From Phycisphaerae bacterium (GTDB lineage Bacteria; Planctomycetota; Phycisphaerae; SM23-33): a DNA stretch of 53,256 bases. Under the pieces are notes generated by a model. The model saw only the letters and a program-made list of their open reading frames with translations, was not told the DNA's origin and ran no database searches. The position numbers and the translations under genes were made by a program. Positions within the stretch are counted from its first letter, which is position 1. Each line of letters starts with the position of its first letter. This document shows, piece after piece, positions 42,501 to 50,007 of this stretch. The stretch covers positions 1 to 53,256 of the forward strand of contig JASLNT010000107.1 of assembly GCA_030745875.1 (NCBI GenBank), given 5' to 3'.

Positions 42501-44566
42501 GCGTCGATTTCGGTGTGCTCACGATCGGCGATGCGACTCAAGCGGATCAGGCCGTCGGGATTGTCGACGTCAACGGACCTGGGTCGGTATTGGGGTCCCT
42601 CGGCGCCAGAATTCGCATCGGAAGCGAAGATTCGAACATCGCCGCGGCGACGGGGCATCTTACCGTGACGGGCGGCGCGCTGGTGGAAGCTTCGCAGCTC
42701 GCCGTCGGGGGCACGCTTGGCGGTTTTCAGACCCTTCCCGGCGATCCCGGCGGAACGGGTTTCCTGACGATCGCCCGCGACGACGCGACCGTGCGCGTTT
42801 CTGACTCCCTCCTCATCGGCGACAGTTTCATCACTACAGGCGCTGAGGGCTCCGTCACGCTGAACAGCGGAGGCATCATCGAAACCGTAGGCCAGGCCTA
42901 CGTCAGTATCGATCCCGGAGGTACGCTGACTATCGCCGGCGGGACGCTCAACATTGGCGCAGAAGACCGGCTCTATATTTCAAGCAGCGGTATCTTCACC
43001 TACCAATTCGGCACGATCCGGGTGCGCAGCGACGTGCCCATCGACGGCGAACCGAACGACCTCGTACACCGCGCGTTCGGCGCGACGAATCCGACGATCG
43101 GCACGGTTCAGACGCTGATCATCGACGGAGACGCCACGCTGTCTGAGGTGCTGCGTGTGGACGACGGTACGCTGAGTGTCGGCCGACTGATCAACCCGCA
43201 GTTCCTGCGGTTCGACAGCGGCGATCTGATCCTGACCAACAGCGCCCTGACTGTGGGCGCGACCGGTCCGTTCGGCGATACGCTGACCGTACCGCCCGAC
43301 AAGTCGTTCACGGCGACCGGGGTAACCGTAAACGCCGGTGCGATGCTGGCGCTGCAAGGGGGCAAGGTCGTCGCCGACGACATTCTTACCAACCTGACCA
43401 ACGGCCGGATTGACCTGGGCGGCGGCGCCAGCCGGGTCGACAGCACGACCACGCTCAATAACGGGCTGATCACCGGCGCGGGGCGGATGTCCGCGGCCTT
43501 CTTGTTCGAGAATCAGACAGAGGGCGAAATCCGCGTGGGCGGCGGCGACCTTCTTCAACTCGCCGCGCCGCTGCACGGCAACCACGGGAGGATCACCCTG
43601 CTGGGCGGTGCGATCGAATTTCTGCCCAACGTCACCGGTGGTTTGTTCACCAATCACAGCGACGGGTTGGTCACCGGCCACGGCGCGATCCTCGCCACCG
43701 CCGGGCTGCAGAACAACGGGCGGATGACCTTCACCAGCGGACCGACCGATGTCTTCGCCGATGTGACGCTGGCGCCCGGATCGCACGTCGAGGTGTTCGG
43801 CGCGTCGGCGACCTTTCACGACGATGTCGAGCACAATGGCGAGTTTCTGGTCGCCGCCGGCGCGACAGTGTCGTTTCTAGGCGACGTAACCGGTTCGGGA
43901 GTATTTAACGGCCCGGGTCTCGTCGTGTTCGAAAACGGTTTCAGCCCGGGCGGAAGTCCGGCCAGCGTCGCTTTTCAAACGGATATCCGCTTTGGTGCGC
44001 TGTCATCGCTGGTGATCGAACTCGGCGGGCGCACCCCCGGTATCGGTCCGGCGGGCGATGAGGACAACGGATACGATCAACTGCTGGCCGGGGGCGACGT
44101 GGAACTGGCCGGTACGCTGCAGGTGACACTTATCAATGAGTTTGCGCCTACCGTCGGCGACACGTTCGAGATCCTCGGCTTCGGCGATCTGGACGGGACG
44201 GAGTTTGACGCCATTGAGTTGCCCGCACTCGCCTACCGAGAAGCCTGGGACACTTCGGCGCTGTATTCAGATGGCGAAATCAGTGTGATCGGGATGCTGG
44301 ACGGCGATACGGACGTCGACTGGGACGTGGACTCTGACGACCTGGACAACCTGATGAGCGTTTTCGGCGCCGAGGGAGACTGGCGGACCGATTTCAACGA
44401 GGACGGGCGTGTGGACCTCGCCGACTTCGTCCTGATGCGCGCGAACTTCGGCGCGGGTTCCGGATTATCACCAGTCGCCGCGCCTGCTGTCGCAACGCCC
44501 GAACCGGGGACCGCAGTCTTGCTGTTGTTGGGGCTCGGTGCTGTTATTAGGCGCAGGAAGAAGTGA
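39596..44566 (+). CDS. Giant PEP-CTERM surface protein with beta-repeat stalk and dockerin-like module
   Basis: Exported 1656-aa protein. The signal peptide spans about 9-33 (LSLSCCLAWLLVFAVLPAG). A pre-peptidase C-terminal-like beta domain lies at about 34-165. From about 165 to 1480 there are many degenerate units of the T5SS/PEP-CTERM-associated repeat type, with motifs such as LTVNGDLTVAD, VNVEDGGSLTAAWIQLG and LDIINGGRISMP, which suggest a long beta-solenoid. Residues about 1569-1622 contain two Asp-rich loops (DGDTDVDWDVDSDD and DFNEDGRVDLADF), a dockerin-like calcium module. The C-terminus is the exosortase signal TPEPGTAVLLLLGLGAVIRRRKK. GAGGAAA precedes the ATG. It is probably an adhesin or polysaccharide-binding filament displayed on the outer surface; no exosortase gene is in the window. 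Confidence 0.9.
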   Translation: MLQSTTLPMRLSLSCCLAWLLVFAVLPAGVASGQDAWFSVTGSYFDGSEQQSFHFDLDGDVTSADLFSLRTYGYAGGVSAVSGIDYGAPFGFDPILHLVDSGGAPVADNDDGAGLDRDSLIDFDIVNPPLPDPLPAGDLYELRLTAWGSQFDGRNGDWAVEMVGPANRMTLRQLSVAHGTGASVVRGLSFGTSGAGASSATLEIEASELLVVQGDMIVARSGRGILNANNGRLTVNGDLTVADQTGSTGEATVTGSGATLHVAGHVSLGRRASGELTIASGAQMTTGAASVIELGDEDYVGALGTLTVVGEAGGAPSQLTTAFLFAGVKRPGVVNVEDGGSLTAAWIQLGTGGNLFASNGVLNINRRGTTASTVTAAARFVAGLDGFGSVNITGGGLLDTTAVTHDNATSLLGYGGGGAMSVSGFDFDSGNASLWRAGKVDIGASAAGIGELYIRNGGRVESSAVRLGVDGGDGTVEVDGAVGTPTLWTLQGRLDVGAGGTGALDIINGGRISMPLSGSGVTVQGSGGLESVVNVTGADSELDTGVSGLRVGGATAGQNGRVSITSQGRIVSPIVQLGYDGAPNTAEGVLEVSGTGSVLDVVDRGGPTDGNLFVGGEFFGAGGGGRLTVSGNGTVNVDGATHIYPDGTVELLGSQINTRSFSIDLGGTFRHDDGTLTVDGGSLTKEDDFLFAIAGATANDLAAVRLINGATSTMQGFIIGENARLEIRSGSTLTNPGGVYVDIGSDEGESEVVIDSATVYAKITEGPLDSTHPQPSPGINVGRTADAMPATMRVLNGGVVRPVGGLDFNLTVAPMAGTTGFLEVAGTPEKESQIIRPNFLTVGGRIAKDRFTGIIVRVPGGTGVLTVRAGGTISLGNSTRIYAFPDGTIDVDGGAIGSNPAPDGFLLNNGLVQVHNGGSFDVDWFDVGTEPGASGRVEVFDGGRVFGSSILVGSEVGALGRIEIFNGGRVDFGVLTIGDATQADQAVGIVDVNGPGSVLGSLGARIRIGSEDSNIAAATGHLTVTGGALVEASQLAVGGTLGGFQTLPGDPGGTGFLTIARDDATVRVSDSLLIGDSFITTGAEGSVTLNSGGIIETVGQAYVSIDPGGTLTIAGGTLNIGAEDRLYISSSGIFTYQFGTIRVRSDVPIDGEPNDLVHRAFGATNPTIGTVQTLIIDGDATLSEVLRVDDGTLSVGRLINPQFLRFDSGDLILTNSALTVGATGPFGDTLTVPPDKSFTATGVTVNAGAMLALQGGKVVADDILTNLTNGRIDLGGGASRVDSTTTLNNGLITGAGRMSAAFLFENQTEGEIRVGGGDLLQLAAPLHGNHGRITLLGGAIEFLPNVTGGLFTNHSDGLVTGHGAILATAGLQNNGRMTFTSGPTDVFADVTLAPGSHVEVFGASATFHDDVEHNGEFLVAAGATVSFLGDVTGSGVFNGPGLVVFENGFSPGGSPASVAFQTDIRFGALSSLVIELGGRTPGIGPAGDEDNGYDQLLAGGDVELAGTLQVTLINEFAPTVGDTFEILGFGDLDGTEFDAIELPALAYREAWDTSALYSDGEISVIGMLDGDTDVDWDVDSDDLDNLMSVFGAEGDWRTDFNEDGRVDLADFVLMRANFGAGSGLSPVAAPAVATPEPGTAVLLLLGLGAVIRRRKK

Positions 44567-44580
44567 TCAGGAAACAAGGG

Positions 44581-44613
44581 GCAATCGCACCCCCGTTTAG
44601 CTCATCGACGCCC
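44581..44613 (-). repeat. Partial copy 3 of the dispersed hairpin-repeat element
   Basis: This stretch is GCAATCG, a variable stretch, then CCGTTTAGCTCATCGACGCC. It matches the reverse complement of 38444-38476 at 29 of 33 positions without gaps. It lies 15 nt after the stop of the giant PEP-CTERM gene. The outer hairpin half of the element is missing; instead GCTCA (44600-44604) can pair with TGAGC (44621-44625). Confidence 0.8.
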
Positions 44614-44648
44614 GCGCCGCTGAGCATTGACGTTATGCGGACAGCAAG

Positions 44649-46040
44649 ATGACTGAGAAGGTAACTGTAACTGCGATAGTAGTTGTCGCGTTGTCTTTGG
44701 GCAACGCACTGGCCGCCGATCCATCGGTCGCCAACGGTCGGGGGCCGAGACTGCAATTTGAACTTGTCGACGGGACCGTGATAACCGGCAGCACCGACAT
44801 CAAGGCGATTACCATTCGGATAGCGAGCGGTAACGTTCTGAAGATCCCTGTGGCGGAGTTGACGGAGTTGAGCGTGGGGGGCAAGGGGCGGACCGAACCG
44901 CAAAGCAAGATCCGGGCGGGCAAGACTGTGCTTCTCGGGACGGTCACCGTTAGAACATTTCGGATCGCCAGTCCTTACGGACCTGTTACCGCGAAGTTAG
45001 ACAATATCCGCCGGATTCGTTCGGGTGCCGGCGATGTTTCGGTCAAGGGCGGCCGGTGGTCCGTCCGACTGCGTGATAAGACTCACCTCAGGGGTATTGC
45101 GACAGGTAAGTCGCTCCGCATCCGGACGCGATACGGAACAATGACCGTTCCGCCCGCCCAAATATGGACCGCCGCCTTCACCGCCGCCGGAAAGACCATT
45201 AGCGTGCAGTGCCTGAATTCTGACCGAATAGTCGGCGCGCTTGGACCGAAAACGACGATATCGTTCAAGACCGACAAGGGCGGAGTAGACATCCCGGCCG
45301 GGAAGATATCCGCGATCATGTACGATGCTCTTCTTACGTTCGATCTCGGCAAGGGCGTGACGATGAAGCTCGTCCGCATCCCAGCCGGGAAGTTCATGAT
45401 GGGAACGCCGAAGACGCAGCGTGATTACGAGGATCGCGAAGGCCCTCAGCGCCCGGTAACGATCAGCAAGGCGTTTTACATGGGTGTTTACGAGATAACC
45501 CAGTCGCAATATCAGTGCGTCATGGACAAGAACCCCAGCAAGTTCAAAGGCCCCCGGAACCCGGTGGAACAGGTGTCCTGGCACGATGCGACGGCGTTTT
45601 GCGAAGCGCTGTCGACAAAGACCGGGCGAGTGGTTCGTCTTCCCACCGAAGCGCAGTGGGAATACGCCTGCCGGGCGGGCACGAAGACCCGCTTCAGCTT
45701 CGGCGACGATGACAAGGATCTGGACGCCCACGGGTGGTACAGGGCTAACAGCGGAGCCAGGACCCATCCGGTCGGCCTGAAGAAGCCGAACCCCGCCGGC
45801 CTGTACGACATGCACGGAAACGTAGGGGAATGGTGTAACGACTGGTACGACGAAAAGTTCTACGCCAAAGCGAAGAACGTTGACCCGGAGAACACCGCCA
45901 AATCCAAGAATCGTGTTCTTCGCGGTGGGTCGTGGTACAACTATCCGCGGTGGTGCCGCTCCGCCAAGCGCTTCAAGTACTACACCAACAGCCACTTCGG
46001 ATTTCGTATTGCGGTTGTGTCTGGTCTGGGCGTGGACTGA
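44649..46040 (+). CDS. SUMF1/FGE-sulfatase-domain protein with four N-terminal beta repeats
   Basis: Exported 463-aa protein. The signal peptide spans about 1-22. Residues about 33-225 hold four similar units of about 40-50 residues (for example ELVDGTVITGSTDIKAITI, RLRDKTHLRGIATGKSLRI and NSDRIVGALGPKTTISF), each ending in a segment like IPVAELTEL or VPPAQIWTA. From about 236 a full SUMF1 domain follows (MKLVRIPAGKFMMGT, NPVEQVSWHDATAFCEAL, LPTEAQWEYACRAGT, GNVGEWCNDWY, RVLRGGSWYNYP, FGFRIAV). The domain is shared by formylglycine-generating enzymes and many non-catalytic binders, and the two catalytic cysteines of true FGE are not evident, so a binding role is more likely. No sulfatase gene is present. 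Confidence 0.88.
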   Translation: MTEKVTVTAIVVVALSLGNALAADPSVANGRGPRLQFELVDGTVITGSTDIKAITIRIASGNVLKIPVAELTELSVGGKGRTEPQSKIRAGKTVLLGTVTVRTFRIASPYGPVTAKLDNIRRIRSGAGDVSVKGGRWSVRLRDKTHLRGIATGKSLRIRTRYGTMTVPPAQIWTAAFTAAGKTISVQCLNSDRIVGALGPKTTISFKTDKGGVDIPAGKISAIMYDALLTFDLGKGVTMKLVRIPAGKFMMGTPKTQRDYEDREGPQRPVTISKAFYMGVYEITQSQYQCVMDKNPSKFKGPRNPVEQVSWHDATAFCEALSTKTGRVVRLPTEAQWEYACRAGTKTRFSFGDDDKDLDAHGWYRANSGARTHPVGLKKPNPAGLYDMHGNVGEWCNDWYDEKFYAKAKNVDPENTAKSKNRVLRGGSWYNYPRWCRSAKRFKYYTNSHFGFRIAVVSGLGVD

Positions 46041-46085
46041 AGTCGTTTAACCCTTTGCCCGAGCGCAACGCGGACTGATTTTGTT

Positions 46086-46114
46086 TTGAAAGATGGGACT
46101 CGCCGCGCGATACT
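46086..46114 (+). promoter_or_regulatory. Possible promoter of the GH5-like gene
   Basis: TTGAAA (46086-46091), a 17-nt spacer, and GATACT (46109-46114), four or more consensus bases in each box. The leader would be about 112 nt. Within it GACGTTATGC (46122-46131) repeats a 10-mer found before the SUMF1 gene (44628-44637). Confidence 0.35.
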
Positions 46115-46232
46115 GACGCGAGACGTTATGCAAACAGATCTCACGCAAACGAATGTTCATTTTTCGACAACACACGCAAGCGCGCCTACCGAGACGTAAG
46201 AGCGATCTAATGCACATGAGGAGTATCGAACG

Positions 46233-47813
46233 ATGATCCTGCGAGGGAGTCGGATTACTACAGCCCGGTTGGCGATCTCCTTCATGTTCCTCTCGCTGGG
46301 TCCATTCGTCCTCATCGCGAGTGCGGAAGGGGAGAAGAAGGGTTCAACATCGAAGTTGAGCAGGGCGGCGATAATGGTCAAACGGCTCGGTAAAGGCGTC
46401 AACCTGGACGTCTCCCCGCGCGCAGGGGGGGCGCCAATCAAGGTGTTGTATGACCCCGCCCAATACGACGCCGTCAAAGCAGCCGGATTCCAAAGCGCCC
46501 GGTTCTTCGTCGTCGCCGGGGAAGATCCCGCCAACTACAAGACCAGGATCAAGGACGCGCTGGACCGGGGGCTTGCGGTCGTGATCTGTTTGTGGGGAAA
46601 CGGTCGGTGGGCGTCGAAGCCGGAAGAAGGGCTGCGGGAGTTCGTCGGGGCTTGGGACAGAATCGCCAAGTACTATAAGGACTATCCCGAAGGCCTTGTT
46701 TTTGAACTCTGGAACGAACCGGAGGGGTTGATCGTGAAACCGGGAGGGACTCGCGGTTTGAAGGATGGGAAAACCGTGATGAAGTATCTCAAGGCCGCTA
46801 TCCCCATCATCAGGAAGACGAACCCCGGGCGCACTCTCGCAATCGGCGGACCGGGCTTTAACGGCGGGCGTGAACTTAAGGAGTTCGTCACGCCGAAGTA
46901 TCTGACGTACAGGCTGGCTGACGGCACGGGGTTTGAAGACGACACCAATATAATCGGTGTTTTCCACGTGTATCAGCCTCACCGGTTCACACATTGGACC
47001 TCGGGTCTGGACAGAGTACCGGGATGGAAGGATGAAGTCAGAGAGCAGATGTCTCACCCGGCTGCATGGTCGAAGAAATGGCGGAAGCCCGTTCTTCTGA
47101 GCGAATGGGGAGCCTGGGCGCCGCCCTGTCATTCGGTTAAGGACTTCAAGGCGTATCTCCGATTTGTGACCGATGAATGCGGGAGGCACAACATCGGCTG
47201 GATGTATTACTGCGTGGGTTTCAATAACCAATGGGCCTTCAACATTCTTCATACCGAGGACGGTTGGAACCAGGATGCGCTCGATGTTCTTACGGGAGTC
47301 AAGGCGCCCCCGGTCGGGCCTATGTCGCCGCTGCTCAATACGGAATTTGCGTGGTCAACCGCTAACTGGAAGAGCGGAGGGTCCGCGAAGATATCCCTGG
47401 CCAGGAGTGCGGGTCTGAGCGGTCCGACCGCACTCAAGGTCGAAGCCGCGAAATCGGATCGTGCGGAGGTCTGCCAGGAGACTCCCAAGAGGAAGGGGAG
47501 CCCTCCGGGCAGGAGCCTGATCTCCGTGAGAAAGGGAAGGCTCTATAAGATATCCTTCCTGGCCAGGTCCGTGGGCGGCGCGGGAATCGTCAGGGTGCGA
47601 TTGGCCGATGTCTCCGGTTCAGGTGATGGGTTCTGGACCTCCGCGCCATTGAAGATCTCGAACGCGAAAGGGGAATACACAGTTGAGTACAGACATACCG
47701 GCGGGGATGTAAACGATGTCCGCGTGGGGTTCCTGTTTGGCGATCGAGACCAGATTGTTCTGTTGGACCGAATAACGCTGCGCGGCTACCGGAGCAGCAC
47801 TCGAAAGAAGTAA
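46233..47813 (+). CDS. Secreted glycoside hydrolase, GH5 (cellulase)-like, with C-terminal carbohydrate-binding-like domain
   Basis: Exported 526-aa protein. The signal peptide spans about 8-31. The TIM-barrel catalytic part (about 50-355) has the clan-A acid/base pair NE at 161-162 (VFELWNEPEG), the HVYQPH segment at 245-250 and the nucleophile Glu291 in PVLLSEWGAW. The C-terminal 170 residues form a beta-sandwich like the CBM4/9 group (FLARSVGGAGIVRVRLAD and VGFLFGDRDQIVLLDRITLRGY). GAGGAG stands nine bases before the ATG. It should cleave a beta-linked plant or algal polysaccharide outside the cytoplasm; the exact substrate is unknown. Neighbouring surface proteins fit a polysaccharide-using lifestyle. 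Confidence 0.88.
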   Translation: MILRGSRITTARLAISFMFLSLGPFVLIASAEGEKKGSTSKLSRAAIMVKRLGKGVNLDVSPRAGGAPIKVLYDPAQYDAVKAAGFQSARFFVVAGEDPANYKTRIKDALDRGLAVVICLWGNGRWASKPEEGLREFVGAWDRIAKYYKDYPEGLVFELWNEPEGLIVKPGGTRGLKDGKTVMKYLKAAIPIIRKTNPGRTLAIGGPGFNGGRELKEFVTPKYLTYRLADGTGFEDDTNIIGVFHVYQPHRFTHWTSGLDRVPGWKDEVREQMSHPAAWSKKWRKPVLLSEWGAWAPPCHSVKDFKAYLRFVTDECGRHNIGWMYYCVGFNNQWAFNILHTEDGWNQDALDVLTGVKAPPVGPMSPLLNTEFAWSTANWKSGGSAKISLARSAGLSGPTALKVEAAKSDRAEVCQETPKRKGSPPGRSLISVRKGRLYKISFLARSVGGAGIVRVRLADVSGSGDGFWTSAPLKISNAKGEYTVEYRHTGGDVNDVRVGFLFGDRDQIVLLDRITLRGYRSSTRKK

Positions 47814-48198
47814 TCTGCAGATCCGGCTGACAACAGCCCGGAGACGACGCCTGAACCCGCGCCAGTTCCCAATTGACAGCCGTTTTCCCTTGCCCAAGGC
47901 CCACCAATAATCGACAATGACATCATCATTTCGAAAGCTGAAAAGTAACGGTTCTCGCCATGGAATACACCCGCCTTCGCGAAGGCGTGGGAGGGCGGGC
48001 GGATGCAGAAATGGCCACGGGTGTTGACGCAAGTCGTCGCCAGTTACCAGCTTTTTGAACTGGTCACTGTCCGTCCGCCGCTGGAGCGAACCGACAGTCC
48101 CGATGGACATCGGGGTCCGTCCCTCTGACAGTTGTGGGTTGGGGCGGTGAATAATTGAGTAAGGCGTCACCGGGATTCTGGAATTCCAGGCGGAATAT
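47814..48198. other. 385-bp spacer with palindromes, no supported gene
   Basis: No coding sequence is supported. It holds a perfect 16-bp palindrome CGCCTTCG/CGAAGGCG (47972-47987), which can act as a hairpin, and a perfect 12-bp palindrome CTGGAATTCCAG (48178-48189) ending ten bases before the next start codon, where it could affect ribosome access or bind a regulator. Confidence 0.55.
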
Positions 48199-49230
48199 AT
48201 GATGTCGAAACGCAATAAGAAACTCGTTGCCGTTCTTTCGGCGGTGACGGTATTGCTCTTGCTGGGGATCGGGGCGGTGCTTTACAGGTATCGTAATGTC
48301 CTGATTCCCAAGACTCCCGTTTCGCATGCAAAAGCCGTGGCGTGGCCTGCGGGTGTTGAAGTCCATCCGACCGAATTTCGCATGCTTTCTCTCGCCACGA
48401 GCTTTGGTCCGGACAATCGATTTGAACTGGCTGGCGATGGCGAACTGTTCTATCCCTGGAACGGCCAGTTGTTCGTAACGAAGTCCGGAGATATTCTAGA
48501 GGGGAAAGACGGTCAGCTCTTCTACAGGAACCGCATTGAGCGACAGGCGTTCACGGGCGAACTGAGCGAACTGAAGTACGGAAATGACGATGAAGGGGTC
48601 CTTGACGGGGAACCGGACGGCGAGCGGACCATCCGCGAAGAAGTGTGGGAGGCCCTGGCGATCGGTACGCAGCAGGATTGTGCGGCTGTCGGTGACAGGA
48701 AGAGCGGGTGGTACGTTTCCAGGACTTATATCGATAGAAAGAAATCTCCCGGTCGCAAATATCGGCTGTGGCAACTGGACGTGACGTATTACACCGGTAC
48801 GCGGCAAAAGGCGCCTCACCGCCCCAGGCGATGCCTCGAAGCTGCGGGTATGGTTCTGGGCGACATGGGTAACGTGGAGTTCAACGTTCCCGGCGCTCCA
48901 GGAGTTTGGGGCGACAAACCCGTCACCTGCAGGTTTGTGCAATGCCACAATCCGCGAGGAAGCCCTGAGAACCGTCACGTGCAGTATTACGTGTATTCTT
49001 TGAACGGATATCCTGAGACATCGCACCAGGCGGTGCGCCTTAAGATGGCCTCGGCGTTCGTCGAATACGTATACTTTGCCAAGATCGCGTTCCATCCTGT
49101 GAACGAAATCGAAGATCTGGACGAGGCGAAGCAGGCTGCGGGGGAGTTTGTGAAGTACATGTTGCCCGAGGTGCTCAAGGCGCTTCCCATGCCTGAAGAT
49201 ATCAAAAAGTTAGAGTCGGGCGCTCAGTAA
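48199..49230 (+). CDS. EpsI-like exosortase-associated protein
   Basis: 343-aa protein with one N-terminal membrane anchor (about 9-30) and a periplasmic domain. The central stretch LWQLDVTYYTGTRQKAPHRPRRCLEAAGMVLGD (Cys212) resembles the core of EpsI/DUF3485 proteins, which are usually fused to or encoded beside exosortases and carry a conserved Cys after an H-x-P-E/R-R segment. Here it stands alone, without an exosortase but beside PEP-CTERM genes. Residues 60-160 have no clear match. ATG at 48199 or the next Met at 48202 may be used. A role in sorting or processing of PEP-CTERM proteins is inferred. Confidence 0.65.
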   Translation: MMSKRNKKLVAVLSAVTVLLLLGIGAVLYRYRNVLIPKTPVSHAKAVAWPAGVEVHPTEFRMLSLATSFGPDNRFELAGDGELFYPWNGQLFVTKSGDILEGKDGQLFYRNRIERQAFTGELSELKYGNDDEGVLDGEPDGERTIREEVWEALAIGTQQDCAAVGDRKSGWYVSRTYIDRKKSPGRKYRLWQLDVTYYTGTRQKAPHRPRRCLEAAGMVLGDMGNVEFNVPGAPGVWGDKPVTCRFVQCHNPRGSPENRHVQYYVYSLNGYPETSHQAVRLKMASAFVEYVYFAKIAFHPVNEIEDLDEAKQAAGEFVKYMLPEVLKALPMPEDIKKLESGAQ

Positions 49231-49249
49231 CGTCCCGGAAACAAAACGC

Positions 49250-49804
49250 ATGAAATCGGAAATCACAATCAGAAGCGAGACAGATGCTGACGCCGACGCG
49301 ATAACCGATGTGACGATTGCAGCATTTAAGACGTTGGAGATCAGCAATCATACCGAGCAATTCATCGTCGAGGCGCTGCGATCCGCCGGGGCCCTGACAA
49401 TATCCCTCGTTGCAGAATTGGATACCCGAGTGATAGGGCATATTGCTTTTTCTCCCGTGACCATTTCCGACGGCGCGCCCGGCTGGTATGGGCTCGGGCC
49501 TGTTTCGGTGCTGCCCGCCCGCCAGCGACAGGGGATCGGCAAGGCGCTGATAGAGGACGGTCTGTCACGGCTGAGAGATATGAATGCTCGAGGATGCTGT
49601 CTCGTGGGGCATCCGGAGTACTACAGGCAATTCGGGTTTGCCAATACCCCGGAGCTTGTGCTTGAGAATGTGCCTCCGGAAGTGTTTTTCGCTCTGTCTT
49701 TCGACGGGCGCACTCCGCAGGGCGTCGTCACTTTCCACGACGGATTCAAAGCCGACGGCCAACAAAACGCCCCAGCGGATCCCGACGTACATCAGGACCG
49801 CTGA
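49250..49804 (+). CDS. GNAT-family N-acetyltransferase (YhbS-like)
   Basis: Cytosolic 184-aa acetyltransferase. It has the acetyl-CoA loop LPARQRQGIGKALIEDGL (motif A) after the beta-4 strand YGLGPVSV, and the C-terminal GHPEYYRQFGF typical of the YhbS/COG3153 group. It begins 19 nt after the EpsI-like gene, with no clear ribosome site. The C-terminal 20 residues are hydrophilic and poorly conserved. The substrate is unknown; the group may acetylate amines, peptides or small molecules. Confidence 0.88.
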   Translation: MKSEITIRSETDADADAITDVTIAAFKTLEISNHTEQFIVEALRSAGALTISLVAELDTRVIGHIAFSPVTISDGAPGWYGLGPVSVLPARQRQGIGKALIEDGLSRLRDMNARGCCLVGHPEYYRQFGFANTPELVLENVPPEVFFALSFDGRTPQGVVTFHDGFKADGQQNAPADPDVHQDR

Positions 49805-49972
49805 GCTTCTGAGTTAGTTCTTTGCTTCTTTGGTTGGCGTCCTGGGGACCCGTTAATAACAATCGGAAGGCGGAACCGGTTTCGTCGGAGGATCAGTGCT
49901 CTGTAACAGGTGATATAACAGGATGTTGCGTCTGATTCAGGCACAAAAGGAAAAGGGGTGCGGCTTTTCTAC
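49805..49972. other. Spacer after the GNAT gene
   Basis: No gene or clear terminator seen. It leads into the promoter of the second PEP-CTERM gene. Confidence 0.5.
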
Positions 49973-50001
49973 TTGGATAAGTCCCACTAGAGAGCTATAG
50001 T
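49973..50001 (+). promoter_or_regulatory. Sigma-70-like promoter of the second PEP-CTERM gene
   Basis: TTGGAT (49973-49978), a 17-nt spacer, and TATAGT (49996-50001): four and five consensus bases. Transcription would begin near 50008, leaving a leader of about 345 nt before the ATG at 50355. Confidence 0.6.
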
Positions 50002-50007
50002 ATAAGT

